From Flavicella sp049625305 (GTDB lineage Bacteria; Bacteroidota; Bacteroidia; Flavobacteriales; Flavobacteriaceae), in NCBI GenBank assembly GCA_049625305.1, contig JBMZVD010000017.1:1-30577 (forward strand): a stretch of 30,577 nt of DNA, given 5' to 3'. Numbering within the stretch: the first letter of the stretch is position 1; each line of letters opens with the position of its first letter. Shown here in pieces: positions 1-6,906 of this stretch. A program made the position numbers and the translations under genes. The notes beneath the pieces are model-generated. The model worked only from the letters and a program-made list of their open reading frames with translations. It ran no database searches and had not been told where the DNA came from.

Positions 1-215
1 AAAGCAGCTAGCTCTTCTTGACTTATAGAAAAATCAGCATCTGTATCCAACAAATAGCCCATTTCAAGAATGGCTGTTCTAAAATTTTGATCAGGAATCT
101 GATCTTTTATTGTTTCGTCCATTGAATAGGATACCATCATGTTTGTATCCGAAGTCTCATTACAAGCACAAAATGTAAGGAGTACACCTAGTAATATAAA
201 ATGTTTCATCATCAT
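1..215 (-). CDS. Partial lipoprotein with EF-hand-like loop (N-terminal part only)
   Basis: This is the 5' part of a minus-strand gene that runs off the left edge; about 71 codons are visible and all are open. It starts with three consecutive ATG codons (213-215, 210-212, 207-209), the first directly after the TAA stop (216-218) of the upstream gene. The N-terminus is a hydrophobic signal sequence ending in a Cys-rich segment (LLTFCACNE), so it is probably a lipoprotein, although the lipobox is not ideal. It then carries IPDQNFRTAI, the same module as in the neighbouring LRR lipoprotein (IPDANFRKAI), followed by DTDADFSISQEE, which fits a 12-residue EF-hand loop with acidic or polar residues at positions 1, 3, 5, 9 and 12. 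By analogy with the neighbour, leucine-rich repeats may follow outside the window; that is inference. The two genes look like a tandem duplication. Confidence 0.75.
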   Translation of the reverse strand, partial: MMMKHFILLGVLLTFCACNETSDTNMMVSYSMDETIKDQIPDQNFRTAILEMGYLLDTDADFSISQEELAA

Positions 216-1109
216 TTATTCGTTTGATTCACAGTTTTCAGAAAATTCCATATAAGAGTCAAAATACCATTCATAGGTCGAACTGTATGGGTTTTGTCTT
301 TCGTTGATTTTAATGCAAGTCAAGCTTCCGTTTCCATTGAGATGGAGCCAGTATAATGAGTTTTGGTAAGAAAGGTCTAAATGGGTAAGTCTGTTGTCAA
401 CAATTTTTAATGTGGATAAGTGCTTTGCTTCCGACAGGTCAATTTGAGACAGTTTGTTATTGCTACAATTTATCTCGAGGATTGAAGATGAATCCTCTGA
501 AATTTCAAAAGGAGGCACAATCAGTTCTTCCAATTGGTTTTCTTCACAATATATGGTGTATAGTGACGTGTTTGCAAAAAGATCCAAGGATTCCAATTTG
601 TTTTGACCACAGAACAAAGTTCTCAATTTTTTATTAGAAGAAAGGTCTAATGAGCTCAATGTATTCTCTGAGCAATACAACCATTGTAGCAACTGATTGT
701 TACTCACATCTAGTGACGTCATGAGATTGTTAGTACAACGTAACTCTACTAAATTTAAATTTGAACTTATATCTATTGAAGTCAAAGCATGTCCCGAACA
801 ATTCAGTTCCGTCAAATTTACAAACAACGCTATACCAGTAAGATCAGTTATTGGATTTTCGGTCTGATAAGAATGAGATAGATCTAATTTACCGTCATAC
901 ACCTCAACTTCATCAAGTGTGATAACATCATCATCATTTAAATCTATTGCATTCATACCCCCTCTTTCAATAGCTTTTCTGAAATTAGCATCTGGAATTT
1001 GTTCAGCCAAGGGTTTGGATAGACTGTAACTTTTGTAAAAATCTTCTTCCTCCTCAGCGCAAGAAAGAAAAATTGTAGCTATTGCTACAAAGAATAGTGT
1101 TTTATACAT
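216..1109 (-). CDS. Leucine-rich-repeat lipoprotein with EF-hand-like loop
   Basis: A 297-residue surface or periplasmic lipoprotein of unknown ligand. The start is taken at ATG 1109 (MYKTLFF...); an in-frame TTG lies eight codons upstream. The signal peptide ends in a lipobox with Cys17 (IFLSC) followed by an acidic stretch, often seen in Bacteroidota lipoproteins. Residues 38-47 read IPDANFRKAI, and residues 56-67 form an EF-hand-like loop (D56, N58, D60, T64, E67). From about residue 80 there are some seven to eight repeats of roughly 21 residues of the form LxxLDLSxNxxLxxLxCxxN, typical of flavobacterial LRR proteins. The tail ends in a Cys-containing cap (LTCIKI ... FSENC). No T9SS sorting domain follows, so anchoring by lipid is likely. 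It is in tandem with the partial paralogue downstream and was probably co-transcribed with it. The family is clear; the specific role is unknown. Confidence 0.85.
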   Translation of the reverse strand: MYKTLFFVAIATIFLSCAEEEEDFYKSYSLSKPLAEQIPDANFRKAIERGGMNAIDLNDDDVITLDEVEVYDGKLDLSHSYQTENPITDLTGIALFVNLTELNCSGHALTSIDISSNLNLVELRCTNNLMTSLDVSNNQLLQWLYCSENTLSSLDLSSNKKLRTLFCGQNKLESLDLFANTSLYTIYCEENQLEELIVPPFEISEDSSSILEINCSNNKLSQIDLSEAKHLSTLKIVDNRLTHLDLSYQNSLYWLHLNGNGSLTCIKINERQNPYSSTYEWYFDSYMEFSENCESNE

Positions 1110-1143
1110 GATATAAATAATGTTTTTGGTCAATTATCAAAAA

Positions 1144-1151
1144 CAAAATTA
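1144..1151 (-). promoter_or_regulatory. Possible -7 promoter element for the LRR lipoprotein gene
   Basis: The minus strand reads TAATTTTG, a match to the Bacteroidota -7 element TAnnTTTG, 35 nt upstream of the ATG at 1109. No convincing TTTG was found at the right distance upstream, so this is weak. Confidence 0.3.
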
Positions 1152-1171
1152 ATACCAAAACACAACTGAAC

Positions 1172-1195
1172 AGTTCTGATTCATAAATCAGAACT
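1172..1195. repeat. Perfect 10-bp inverted repeat (hairpin) between two lipoprotein genes
   Basis: AGTTCTGATT (1172-1181) and AATCAGAACT (1186-1195) are perfect inverted repeats around a 4-nt loop. It lies 18 nt after the stop of the beta-propeller gene on the minus strand. The tail after the stem is not a clean T run, so it may be a weak terminator or an mRNA-end stabiliser rather than a strong terminator. Confidence 0.5.
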
Positions 1196-1213
1196 AAAAA
1201 TACTCTAAAAACA

Positions 1214-2107
1214 TTAAAAACCTCCCCTATTCAATCGAAAAAGCCCACTTGCTCCATCCGAGCTTTGTTCAGATGTAAAGTAGAGATAGGATTCAAAAAA
1301 ACAGACCGCTTCCAACTGTCTGGAATAGGTAGCAGGAACTTGCAATTCGTAACGCTCAAAATTGCTATTGGCTAAGTCTTGAAGATTTACAGCGTCCATT
1401 ATAATTAGAAATGGAGATTGTAAATTATACCCTATGAGCACCAAACTATTGTTTTCGGCATCGTAATCAGCCCCCGTAATAAAACCTGCCACCTCTATAG
1501 TTCCTAAATGCTTTGCTTCGTAAGTTCCTGAATTGCTTGGGATTTTATGGACATCTGTTTTTTGATTACCCCAATTTTTGGTAAACACATACAAGTCACC
1601 TTGCATCGCCACCAATGCTTCAGCATCGAAATTGGTTTGAAAAGGAGCAGGTATAAAACTATCTTGCAACTCGTAGGAAAAAGAAATCGTTGCAATCTCC
1701 TTATCTTGAGTAGCATCAGCCATTACTTGTTCTTTGGCTATTTTGTAGATTTTTAGGTCTTTACGAGTACCGTTGTTATTGCCAATGTCTGCAACATAAA
1801 TATGGTTCGCGTCTTGTGCTAGGTCTTCCCAATCGGTATTTACTATATTGTCAATAGCGAAGGTATTTGTAATTTTTGCAGTATTGGGATTGACACTATA
1901 TAGTGTATTCGCATTTCCAGAATCGTTGTGTGACAAGAGCTCCTCTCCAAAAGCCAACAAGCCAGAACTTTCCGACAAAGTATCCTCCAAAGGAGCCACC
2001 AAAGTCAATTCAAGAGGCCCAGTTACTGAAATGGGAAGTGAACTACTTTCCTTTTCCTTAGAACAAGACAAGAACAAAAACAGTCCAAAAAAATAAAATG
2101 CCCTCAT
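1214..2107 (-). CDS. Predicted beta-propeller lipoprotein, function unknown
   Basis: A 297-residue exported protein starting at a clear ATG (2105-2107). The N-terminus MRAFYFFGLFLFLSCSKEK is a lipoprotein signal with Cys15. The rest is made of beta-rich segments with recurring turns such as SHNDSGNANTLYSV, YVADIGNNNGTRKDLKIYKI and YVFTKNWGNQKTDVHKI, which look like blades of a beta-propeller. In Bacteroidota similar lipoproteins are annotated as hypothetical or as SdiA-regulated/esterase-like propellers, but I cannot place it firmly. No catalytic motif was recognised. It is the first of the minus-strand lipoprotein run, separated from the LRR gene by about 100 nt and a hairpin. A TATCTTTA sequence at 2121-2128 on the minus strand resembles a -7 promoter element. 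Confidence 0.75.
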   Translation of the reverse strand: MRAFYFFGLFLFLSCSKEKESSSLPISVTGPLELTLVAPLEDTLSESSGLLAFGEELLSHNDSGNANTLYSVNPNTAKITNTFAIDNIVNTDWEDLAQDANHIYVADIGNNNGTRKDLKIYKIAKEQVMADATQDKEIATISFSYELQDSFIPAPFQTNFDAEALVAMQGDLYVFTKNWGNQKTDVHKIPSNSGTYEAKHLGTIEVAGFITGADYDAENNSLVLIGYNLQSPFLIIMDAVNLQDLANSNFERYELQVPATYSRQLEAVCFFESYLYFTSEQSSDGASGLFRLNRGGF

Positions 2108-2145
2108 ATATTTAGTTTTCTTAAAGATACAAAAAGGAGGGCAGC

Positions 2146-2271
2146 ATGTTTAAGAGTGGTGATTTTAGGTTCTTAAAACGATACTTTCAATACAGGCATG
2201 GGAAGCCAAAAGAAATTTCACAAGTGACTGTATACGCTGAACAACCTTTGTTTGATTTGGGTAATATCTAA
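2146..2271 (+). CDS. Possible small protein, 41 codons
   Basis: An ATG at 2146 opens a 41-codon frame ending in TAA at 2269-2271. It is preceded by AAAGGAGG (2133-2140), an unusually good Shine-Dalgarno-like sequence for a Bacteroidota genome, and is followed 11 nt later by a hairpin with a T-rich tail. The predicted product begins MFKSGDFRFLKRYFQYRHGK and is basic in its first half; I do not recognise it. It lies divergently from the lipoprotein gene in an otherwise empty gap. It could be a genuine small gene, a degraded fragment, or chance. Confidence 0.25.
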   Translation: MFKSGDFRFLKRYFQYRHGKPKEISQVTVYAEQPLFDLGNI

Positions 2272-2273
2272 AT

Positions 2274-2305
2274 AAAAAAAATCACCTCAATCTAAGAAAG
2301 AGGTG
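2274..2305. terminator. Hairpin with T tracts, possible terminator
   Basis: CACCTC (2283-2288) pairs with GAGGTG (2300-2305) around an 11-nt loop. On the minus strand it is followed by eight T residues (A run 2274-2281); on the plus strand the following sequence is also T-rich. It could end transcription from either side. The stem is only 6 bp. The remainder of the gap to the tRNA (2306-2412) holds nothing I can identify. Confidence 0.4.
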
Positions 2306-2412
2306 TTATTTATAATTTTTAAACCGCTCTTTGAAAGTCAATAAATACAAGCGCTCTAATCGAAAAGGTTTTAATATCCGAAAAACCCAGTAAAACAGTA
2401 ACCGAAGAGCAT

Positions 2413-2439
2413 AAAAAAAGCCTTGCATTACTGCAAGGC
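2413..2439 (-). terminator. Rho-independent terminator of the tRNA gene
   Basis: On the minus strand an 8-bp perfect stem GCCTTGCA / TGCAAGGC (2432-2439 and 2420-2427) with a 4-nt loop is followed by seven T residues. It lies 16 nt beyond the tRNA 3' end. Confidence 0.85.
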
Positions 2440-2455
2440 TATTCTAGTTTCAAAG

Positions 2456-2529
2456 TGGACCCACTTGGGCTCGAACCAAGGACCACCTGATTATGAGTCA
2501 GGTGCTCTAACCAACTGAGCTATGGGTCC
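2456..2529 (-). tRNA. tRNA with anticodon CAU (tRNA-Met elongator or tRNA-Ile2)
   Basis: The minus strand folds as a full cloverleaf of 74 nt. The acceptor stem is GGACCCA with TGGGTCC, the D arm GCTCAGTTGGTTAGAGC, the anticodon arm CCTGA-CTCATAA-TCAGG, and the T arm contains GGTTCGAGCC. The discriminator base is A, and no CCA is encoded. The anticodon is CAU. It is not an initiator, since the first pair is a normal G-C and the D arm is elongator-like. Methionine elongator and lysidine-modified Ile2 tRNAs both carry CAU and share the CTCATAA loop, so I leave the identity open. It has its own promoter and terminator. Confidence 0.92.
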
Positions 2530-2540
2530 GAAACGGATTG

Positions 2541-2569
2541 CAAAATTAACAATATTTTGCAATTGACAA
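2541..2569 (-). promoter_or_regulatory. Promoter of the tRNA-CAU gene
   Basis: The minus strand shows TTG (2567-2569), an 18-nt spacer and TAATTTTG (2541-2548), matching the Bacteroidota TTG/TAnnTTTG promoter, 11 nt before the tRNA 5' end. A 9-bp perfect inverted repeat, TTGCAAAAT (2538-2546) and ATTTTGCAA (2554-2562), overlaps the -7 element. Confidence 0.65.
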
Positions 2570-2602
2570 TACTTTTCTAGAAAAAAAACAAAAAAAATTC
2601 AA

Positions 2603-3574
2603 CTAGACTGTACGCGTCATCAAACTCTCTCCAAAAGCACGAAGCACAAGCTTCTTATCTTCAGGGATTTGTACATCTTCAAGTACAGAAAAAGCTTTTT
2701 CTGTGTAAGTTTTTATTTCTTTTTGAGTCAACAAATCACTACCAATTGAGACAAACAATTCTTTGACACGTGCTACTTTAGAGTCAATATCTGTGGCACT
2801 ACCAGAAAACAATGCGGTCAACTCCTCTTTTTGAGCCTTATCCGCGTGTGCCAAAGCTTGTAAAAACAAATAGGTCTTTTTATTTTCTATAATATCACCA
2901 CCTATTTGTTTACCAAATGTTGCTGGATCACCAAAGGCATCAAGATAATCGTCTTGTAATTGAAAGGCCAATCCTAAGTTCAAACCAAAGTCGTATATTT
3001 TCTGTGCTTCTTCATCATTCGCACCTGCTATGATGGCCCCCATTTTCAATGCGGCTGCTACCAAAACAGAGGTTTTCAAACGAATCATTTCAATATACTC
3101 AGGGATACTTACATCATTTCGTGTCTCAAAGTCCATATCGTATTGCTGTCCTTCACATACCTCAATCGAGGTCTTACTAAACAACTGCATCAATTGTTTG
3201 AACTGAGCTCCATCATAAGCCTCCAACAATTGATAGGCCATAATCATCATAGCATCACCTGATAGAATTGCTGTATTGACATCCCACTTTTCGTGAACAG
3301 TCGGTTTTTTTCTTCGCAAAGGTGCAGCATCCATGATATCGTCGTGCAATAGAGTAAAATTGTGAAATACCTCAACTGCTAAAGCTGCATCAAAACCATT
3401 TTTATAGGAAGCACCAAAAGCATCTACTCCCATCAAAACCAAAATAGGACGTAAGCGTTTTCCACCTAAATCCAATATATAATCAATTGGTGCATATAAA
3501 TTTTTAGGCTCTTTTACTACTATACGCTCCTTTAAATAAGCTAGAAATTCTTCTTTGTAATCAGTTATATTCAA
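2603..3574 (-). CDS. Short-chain polyprenyl diphosphate synthase (GGPP/FPP synthase type)
   Basis: A 323-residue isoprenoid synthase of the trans-prenyltransferase family, condensing isopentenyl diphosphate with an allylic diphosphate. Visible motifs are GGKRLRP at 37-43, the first aspartate-rich motif DDIMD at 78-82, and the second DDYLD at 208-212, with the usual basic GKQIGGDI segment after it. The first motif is DDxxD without the two-residue insertion typical of E. coli IspA. Phe73 sits five residues before it, which in related enzymes limits product length to about C15-C20; so FPP or GGPP is likely, but the exact product cannot be fixed. The start is TTG at 3574: a stop lies two codons upstream and no ATG occurs until residue 48, past conserved sequence. 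It is divergent from the efflux operon and has no clear hairpin terminator; it is followed by the tRNA on the same strand. Confidence 0.9.
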   Translation of the reverse strand: MNITDYKEEFLAYLKERIVVKEPKNLYAPIDYILDLGGKRLRPILVLMGVDAFGASYKNGFDAALAVEVFHNFTLLHDDIMDAAPLRRKKPTVHEKWDVNTAILSGDAMMIMAYQLLEAYDGAQFKQLMQLFSKTSIEVCEGQQYDMDFETRNDVSIPEYIEMIRLKTSVLVAAALKMGAIIAGANDEEAQKIYDFGLNLGLAFQLQDDYLDAFGDPATFGKQIGGDIIENKKTYLFLQALAHADKAQKEELTALFSGSATDIDSKVARVKELFVSIGSDLLTQKEIKTYTEKAFSVLEDVQIPEDKKLVLRAFGESLMTRTV

Positions 3575-3687
3575 AATTTAAATTTTTGTGTAAAAATAAA
3601 AGAAAGGAATGAAATGCACTCTCTTTTCCAAAAAATAATAATAACAACGAACCACTCTATTTAATTTTTTTTTAACAAAAAAACCAT

Positions 3688-3715
3688 GGAAACTTTTTTT
3701 GTTTTTAAAGTTTCC
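3688..3715. promoter_or_regulatory. Candidate TetR operator: 9-bp inverted repeat over the efflux promoter
   Basis: GGAAACTTT (3688-3696) and AAAGTTTCC (3707-3715) are perfect inverted repeats with a 10-nt spacer. The palindrome covers the TTTG -33 element (3698-3701) and part of the spacer before the -7 element, exactly where a repressor would block RNA polymerase. The first gene behind the promoter encodes a TetR-family regulator, so self-repression is the natural inference. Confidence 0.6.
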
Positions 3716-3726
3716 TTGTAAATTTG
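3698..3726 (+). promoter_or_regulatory. Promoter of the TetR-RND efflux operon
   Basis: TTTG (3698-3701), a 17-nt spacer and TAAATTTG (3719-3726) match the Bacteroidota promoter consensus. The ATG of the tetR gene follows 19 nt after the -7 element, so the untranslated leader would be short. Confidence 0.75.
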
Positions 3727-3745
3727 CAGCGATTTATTCTGAACT

Positions 3746-4342
3746 ATGAAGGAAAATATATTACAAATGGCGACTGAGATGTTTTTAACCTTAGGATTTA
3801 AAAGCGTTACCATGGACGATATCGCCCAAAAAATAGGAATTTCAAAAAAGACGATTTACTCGCATTTCCCAAACAAAAATAAATTGGTTGAATCGGCTAC
3901 ATTTACCTTGTTTGATAACATATGTGATGGAATCAACAAAATCATTGAGCAAGGACATAACCCAATTGAAGAGGTTTTTAGAATTAAAAAATTCATCATA
4001 CAAAAAGTAAAAGACGAAAGATCACCTAGTATATACCAACTCAAAAAATACTACACACAAGTACACAATGCTTTAATGCAAAAACAATTTGCCATGATGC
4101 AAGAGTGTGTTGCAGAAAATATAAAGCGGGGAATTGAAGAGGGATATTTCAGAACAGACTTGGATGTTGACCTAATGACACGTATTTACTTTATCGGTAT
4201 TTCAGGTATCAAAGATCCTAACACCTTCCCAACGGAACGCTTTGAAATGAATTATTTATTAGAAAATTACATAGAATACCACATCAGAGGTATCGCCACA
4301 ACCAAGGGAATTGAAAAATTACAACAAATAAAACAACAATAA
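3746..4342 (+). CDS. TetR/AcrR-family transcriptional regulator
   Basis: A 198-residue DNA-binding protein with the TetR N-terminal domain: helix 1 (residues 2-17), then the helix-turn-helix at about 24-43 (MDDIAQKIGISKKTIYSHFP), ending in the typical NKxxLV segment. The C-terminal ligand-binding domain is helical and divergent, so the inducer cannot be guessed. It is the first gene of an operon whose next three genes encode a tripartite exporter; only 8 nt separate its stop from the next ATG. It therefore probably senses a pump substrate or membrane stress and represses its own operon through the inverted repeat at 3688-3715. Whether the divergent polyprenyl synthase gene is also controlled is unknown. 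Confidence 0.92.
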   Translation: MKENILQMATEMFLTLGFKSVTMDDIAQKIGISKKTIYSHFPNKNKLVESATFTLFDNICDGINKIIEQGHNPIEEVFRIKKFIIQKVKDERSPSIYQLKKYYTQVHNALMQKQFAMMQECVAENIKRGIEEGYFRTDLDVDLMTRIYFIGISGIKDPNTFPTERFEMNYLLENYIEYHIRGIATTKGIEKLQQIKQQ

Positions 4343-4350
4343 AAATAAAC

Positions 4351-5673
4351 ATGAAAAAAACAACCTTTAGCATATTACTGCTGCTGCTTGCAAAATTTAG
4401 TTACGCACAAAATGGCGTCACAAAAACTTCCTTTAGTTTACAGGAGGCAGTTGCTCACGCACTGACACACAACAGAAACATCCAAAACGCAAGTTTGGGA
4501 ATTCAGGCCGCTGAGGAAAAAAGGTGGGAAACCATCACCATGGGACTACCACAAATCAATGGTAAAATTGATTACAAAAGCAATATTGTACGTCCGATTG
4601 AGGAGGAGGGTAACCCAATCATTGACTTCTTTATCCCTAAACACAGTATAACTCCTTCTGTAACACTTTCACAATTGATATTTGATGGGTCATATATTGT
4701 AGGACTTAAAGCCTCCAAAGTGTTTTTAGAAATCTCCAAGAATTACAAAGAAAAAACGGAAAATGAAATTGAAATAGCCGTTGTAAACGCCTATACTACT
4801 GCGCAAATCACCAAAGAAAATATCGCAATCATAGATCGTAACATTGCAAGTGTAAAAGAAAACCTCAAAGACACAAAAGCGATTTATGAAAACGGCCTCA
4901 CCGAAGAGGAAAGTGTAGAGCAACTATCTTTGACATTGGCAGATTTAGAAAACTCTCGTAAAAACTTGGTCAATGCAAACGAAGTGGCACAAGGAATGGT
5001 AAAATTACTCCTTGGAATACCTGCAACAACAAACATCAAGCTGTACGAAAATTTAGAAACATTGATTGCCAATCACAGTACACTTGAAGGCACAAAAACA
5101 ACGCACAGTGTGTTTAACAACATCGATTATAAAATCGCACTAAACGATGTAAAAAGTAAGGAATTACTCTACCAAAGCGAACGCTCTAAATACCTTCCTA
5201 GTGTCACTGGATTTGTAAGTGGTAATTACCAAGGAATCAACAGTCGTTTTGGAGATTTGTTCAACCACCAACAAGAATGGCTTTCGACTGTAGTCGCAGG
5301 GGTAAGCATCAACTTCCCTATTTTTACTTCTTTTAAAATTAGATCAAAAAAACGCCAAGCAAAAATAAATTGGGACAGTGCAATCAACAACTTAAAAGAC
5401 ACAGAGCAAAAATTAAGTTTGGACATCAAAAATGCACAAAGCAATTATATACTCGCATTGGAAACTTATGAGAATAGAAGAAAAAACCTTTCTCTTGCTG
5501 AAAAAATAGAACGTAAAAACACGGTAAAATTCAAAGAAGGTTTGACGAGTAGTATCGCACTACGCCAAGTACAAATGCAATTGTATGGCAGTCAGCAAGA
5601 ATACCTAAAAGCCATCTCTGATGTCATCAATACAAAAGTAATTTTAAAAAACACCATCAATCTCAACAAATAA
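4351..5673 (+). CDS. TolC-like outer membrane efflux protein
   Basis: A 440-residue outer-membrane channel component of the OEP family. A signal peptide is clear (MKKTTFSILLLLLAKFSYA, cut before QNG). The mature part opens with SLQEAVAHALTHNRNIQ, the usual start of the first OEP repeat, and contains two long helical halves with heptad-like stretches (about 140-215 and 340-430) and two beta segments (about 65-115 and 275-330) that would form the barrel. Length is normal for the family. It lies between the regulator and the adaptor gene, with an 8-nt gap upstream and 7 nt downstream, so it is almost certainly co-translated with the exporter. It would carry pump substrates across the outer membrane. 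Confidence 0.93.
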   Translation: MKKTTFSILLLLLAKFSYAQNGVTKTSFSLQEAVAHALTHNRNIQNASLGIQAAEEKRWETITMGLPQINGKIDYKSNIVRPIEEEGNPIIDFFIPKHSITPSVTLSQLIFDGSYIVGLKASKVFLEISKNYKEKTENEIEIAVVNAYTTAQITKENIAIIDRNIASVKENLKDTKAIYENGLTEEESVEQLSLTLADLENSRKNLVNANEVAQGMVKLLLGIPATTNIKLYENLETLIANHSTLEGTKTTHSVFNNIDYKIALNDVKSKELLYQSERSKYLPSVTGFVSGNYQGINSRFGDLFNHQQEWLSTVVAGVSINFPIFTSFKIRSKKRQAKINWDSAINNLKDTEQKLSLDIKNAQSNYILALETYENRRKNLSLAEKIERKNTVKFKEGLTSSIALRQVQMQLYGSQQEYLKAISDVINTKVILKNTINLNK

Positions 5674-5680
5674 AAAAATT

Positions 5681-6850
5681 ATGAAATATATCTATAGCAT
5701 CCTAGCAAGTGTAGTTGTATTAACTGCGTGCGGAGAAGACAAAAAACAAAGTATTCAAAGTGTAATTGACACTGGAAACATTACAGAGATACGTGCCAAG
5801 AAAAAAGAAATCGAAGCCAATCAAAAAACAATTCAAATTCAGCTTGATTCGCTTTCAAATGCCATAGCAAGATTGGACACCAGCAAAAAACTACCATTGG
5901 TAACTACACTTTTAGTGCAACCTACCGTCTTTAATCACTACATAGAGGTACAAGGTAATGTGAGCACTAAGAAAAACGTACTGGTATACCCTGAAATGCC
6001 AGGAATTCTAAAAAATGTATACGTAAAAGAAGGACAATATGTTCGTAAAGGTGCTGTCTTAGCAGAATTGAGCGACAGTGGTATCAGCGAACAAATTGCA
6101 CAATTGGAAACACAATCCAAATTGGCAAAGACAACCTTTGAAAGACAAGAACGTTTGTGGGAACAGCAAATAGGTTCTGAAATAGAATACCTTAAGGCTG
6201 AAACCAATTACCAAGCGACGCTTAACGGTTTGGCTCAAGCAAAAGAGCAACTTGAAAAATCTAAAATCAGAGCTCCTTTCAACGGGACGATTGACGAAAT
6301 TTTTAAAGAACAAGGAACTGTTGTCGCACCAGGAATGGGTGCTGAAATCTTTCGTGTCATCAACCTTAGTAAAATGTATGTAGATGCCGACATTCCTGAA
6401 AGCCATGTCAAGAACATTCAAATAGGGAAAAAAGTAGCTGTTGACATCCCTGTATTGGGCAAAACAGTGAATGCAATCGTACAACAAGTAGGAAGTTTTA
6501 TCAATCCAAACAACAGAACATTCAACATTGAAATCGGAATACAAAACCCGACTAAAGAGATCAAGCCTAACATGACTGCAAAGTTACAAATCAATGACTA
6601 CACCAACGAAACTGCAATTTTAATTCCTCAGAGTATCATCTCAGAAAACGCTAAAGGAGAGCAGTACATCTACACCGTAGGTGCAAAAAATAAAAACGGA
6701 GAAGCGGTTGCAAAAAGAACCATCATTCGCACAGGAAAAACTCAAGGAGACGTGATTGAAATATTTAACGAGTTTGGTACAGGTGTTGAAATTATAGACG
6801 AAGGAGCTAGAAGCGTAACGAATGGACAAACGGTAAAAGTGCTTCAATAA
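5681..6850 (+). CDS. Periplasmic adaptor (membrane fusion) lipoprotein of RND pump
   Basis: A 389-residue HlyD/AcrA-family adaptor. The signal peptide ends in lipobox LTAC with Cys17, so it is anchored by lipid. An extra charged helical stretch at about 35-66, probably a coiled coil, precedes the first half of the lipoyl domain. The lipoyl halves are visible at about 99-126 (PEMPGILKNVYVKEGQYVRKG) and 193-215 (IRAPFNGTIDEIFKEQGTVV), separated by the coiled-coil hairpin (about 130-190). The beta-barrel (about 225-295) and membrane-proximal domain follow. It bridges the RND pump and the TolC-like channel. The gap to the pump gene is 56 nt, the longest in the operon, but no terminator is seen there. 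Confidence 0.93.
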   Translation: MKYIYSILASVVVLTACGEDKKQSIQSVIDTGNITEIRAKKKEIEANQKTIQIQLDSLSNAIARLDTSKKLPLVTTLLVQPTVFNHYIEVQGNVSTKKNVLVYPEMPGILKNVYVKEGQYVRKGAVLAELSDSGISEQIAQLETQSKLAKTTFERQERLWEQQIGSEIEYLKAETNYQATLNGLAQAKEQLEKSKIRAPFNGTIDEIFKEQGTVVAPGMGAEIFRVINLSKMYVDADIPESHVKNIQIGKKVAVDIPVLGKTVNAIVQQVGSFINPNNRTFNIEIGIQNPTKEIKPNMTAKLQINDYTNETAILIPQSIISENAKGEQYIYTVGAKNKNGEAVAKRTIIRTGKTQGDVIEIFNEFGTGVEIIDEGARSVTNGQTVKVLQ

Positions 6851-6906
6851 CTAAATACTAAGCATTCACCAAGTGTTAAAAAATATAGCAACGAAAAAAA
6901 AATAAA

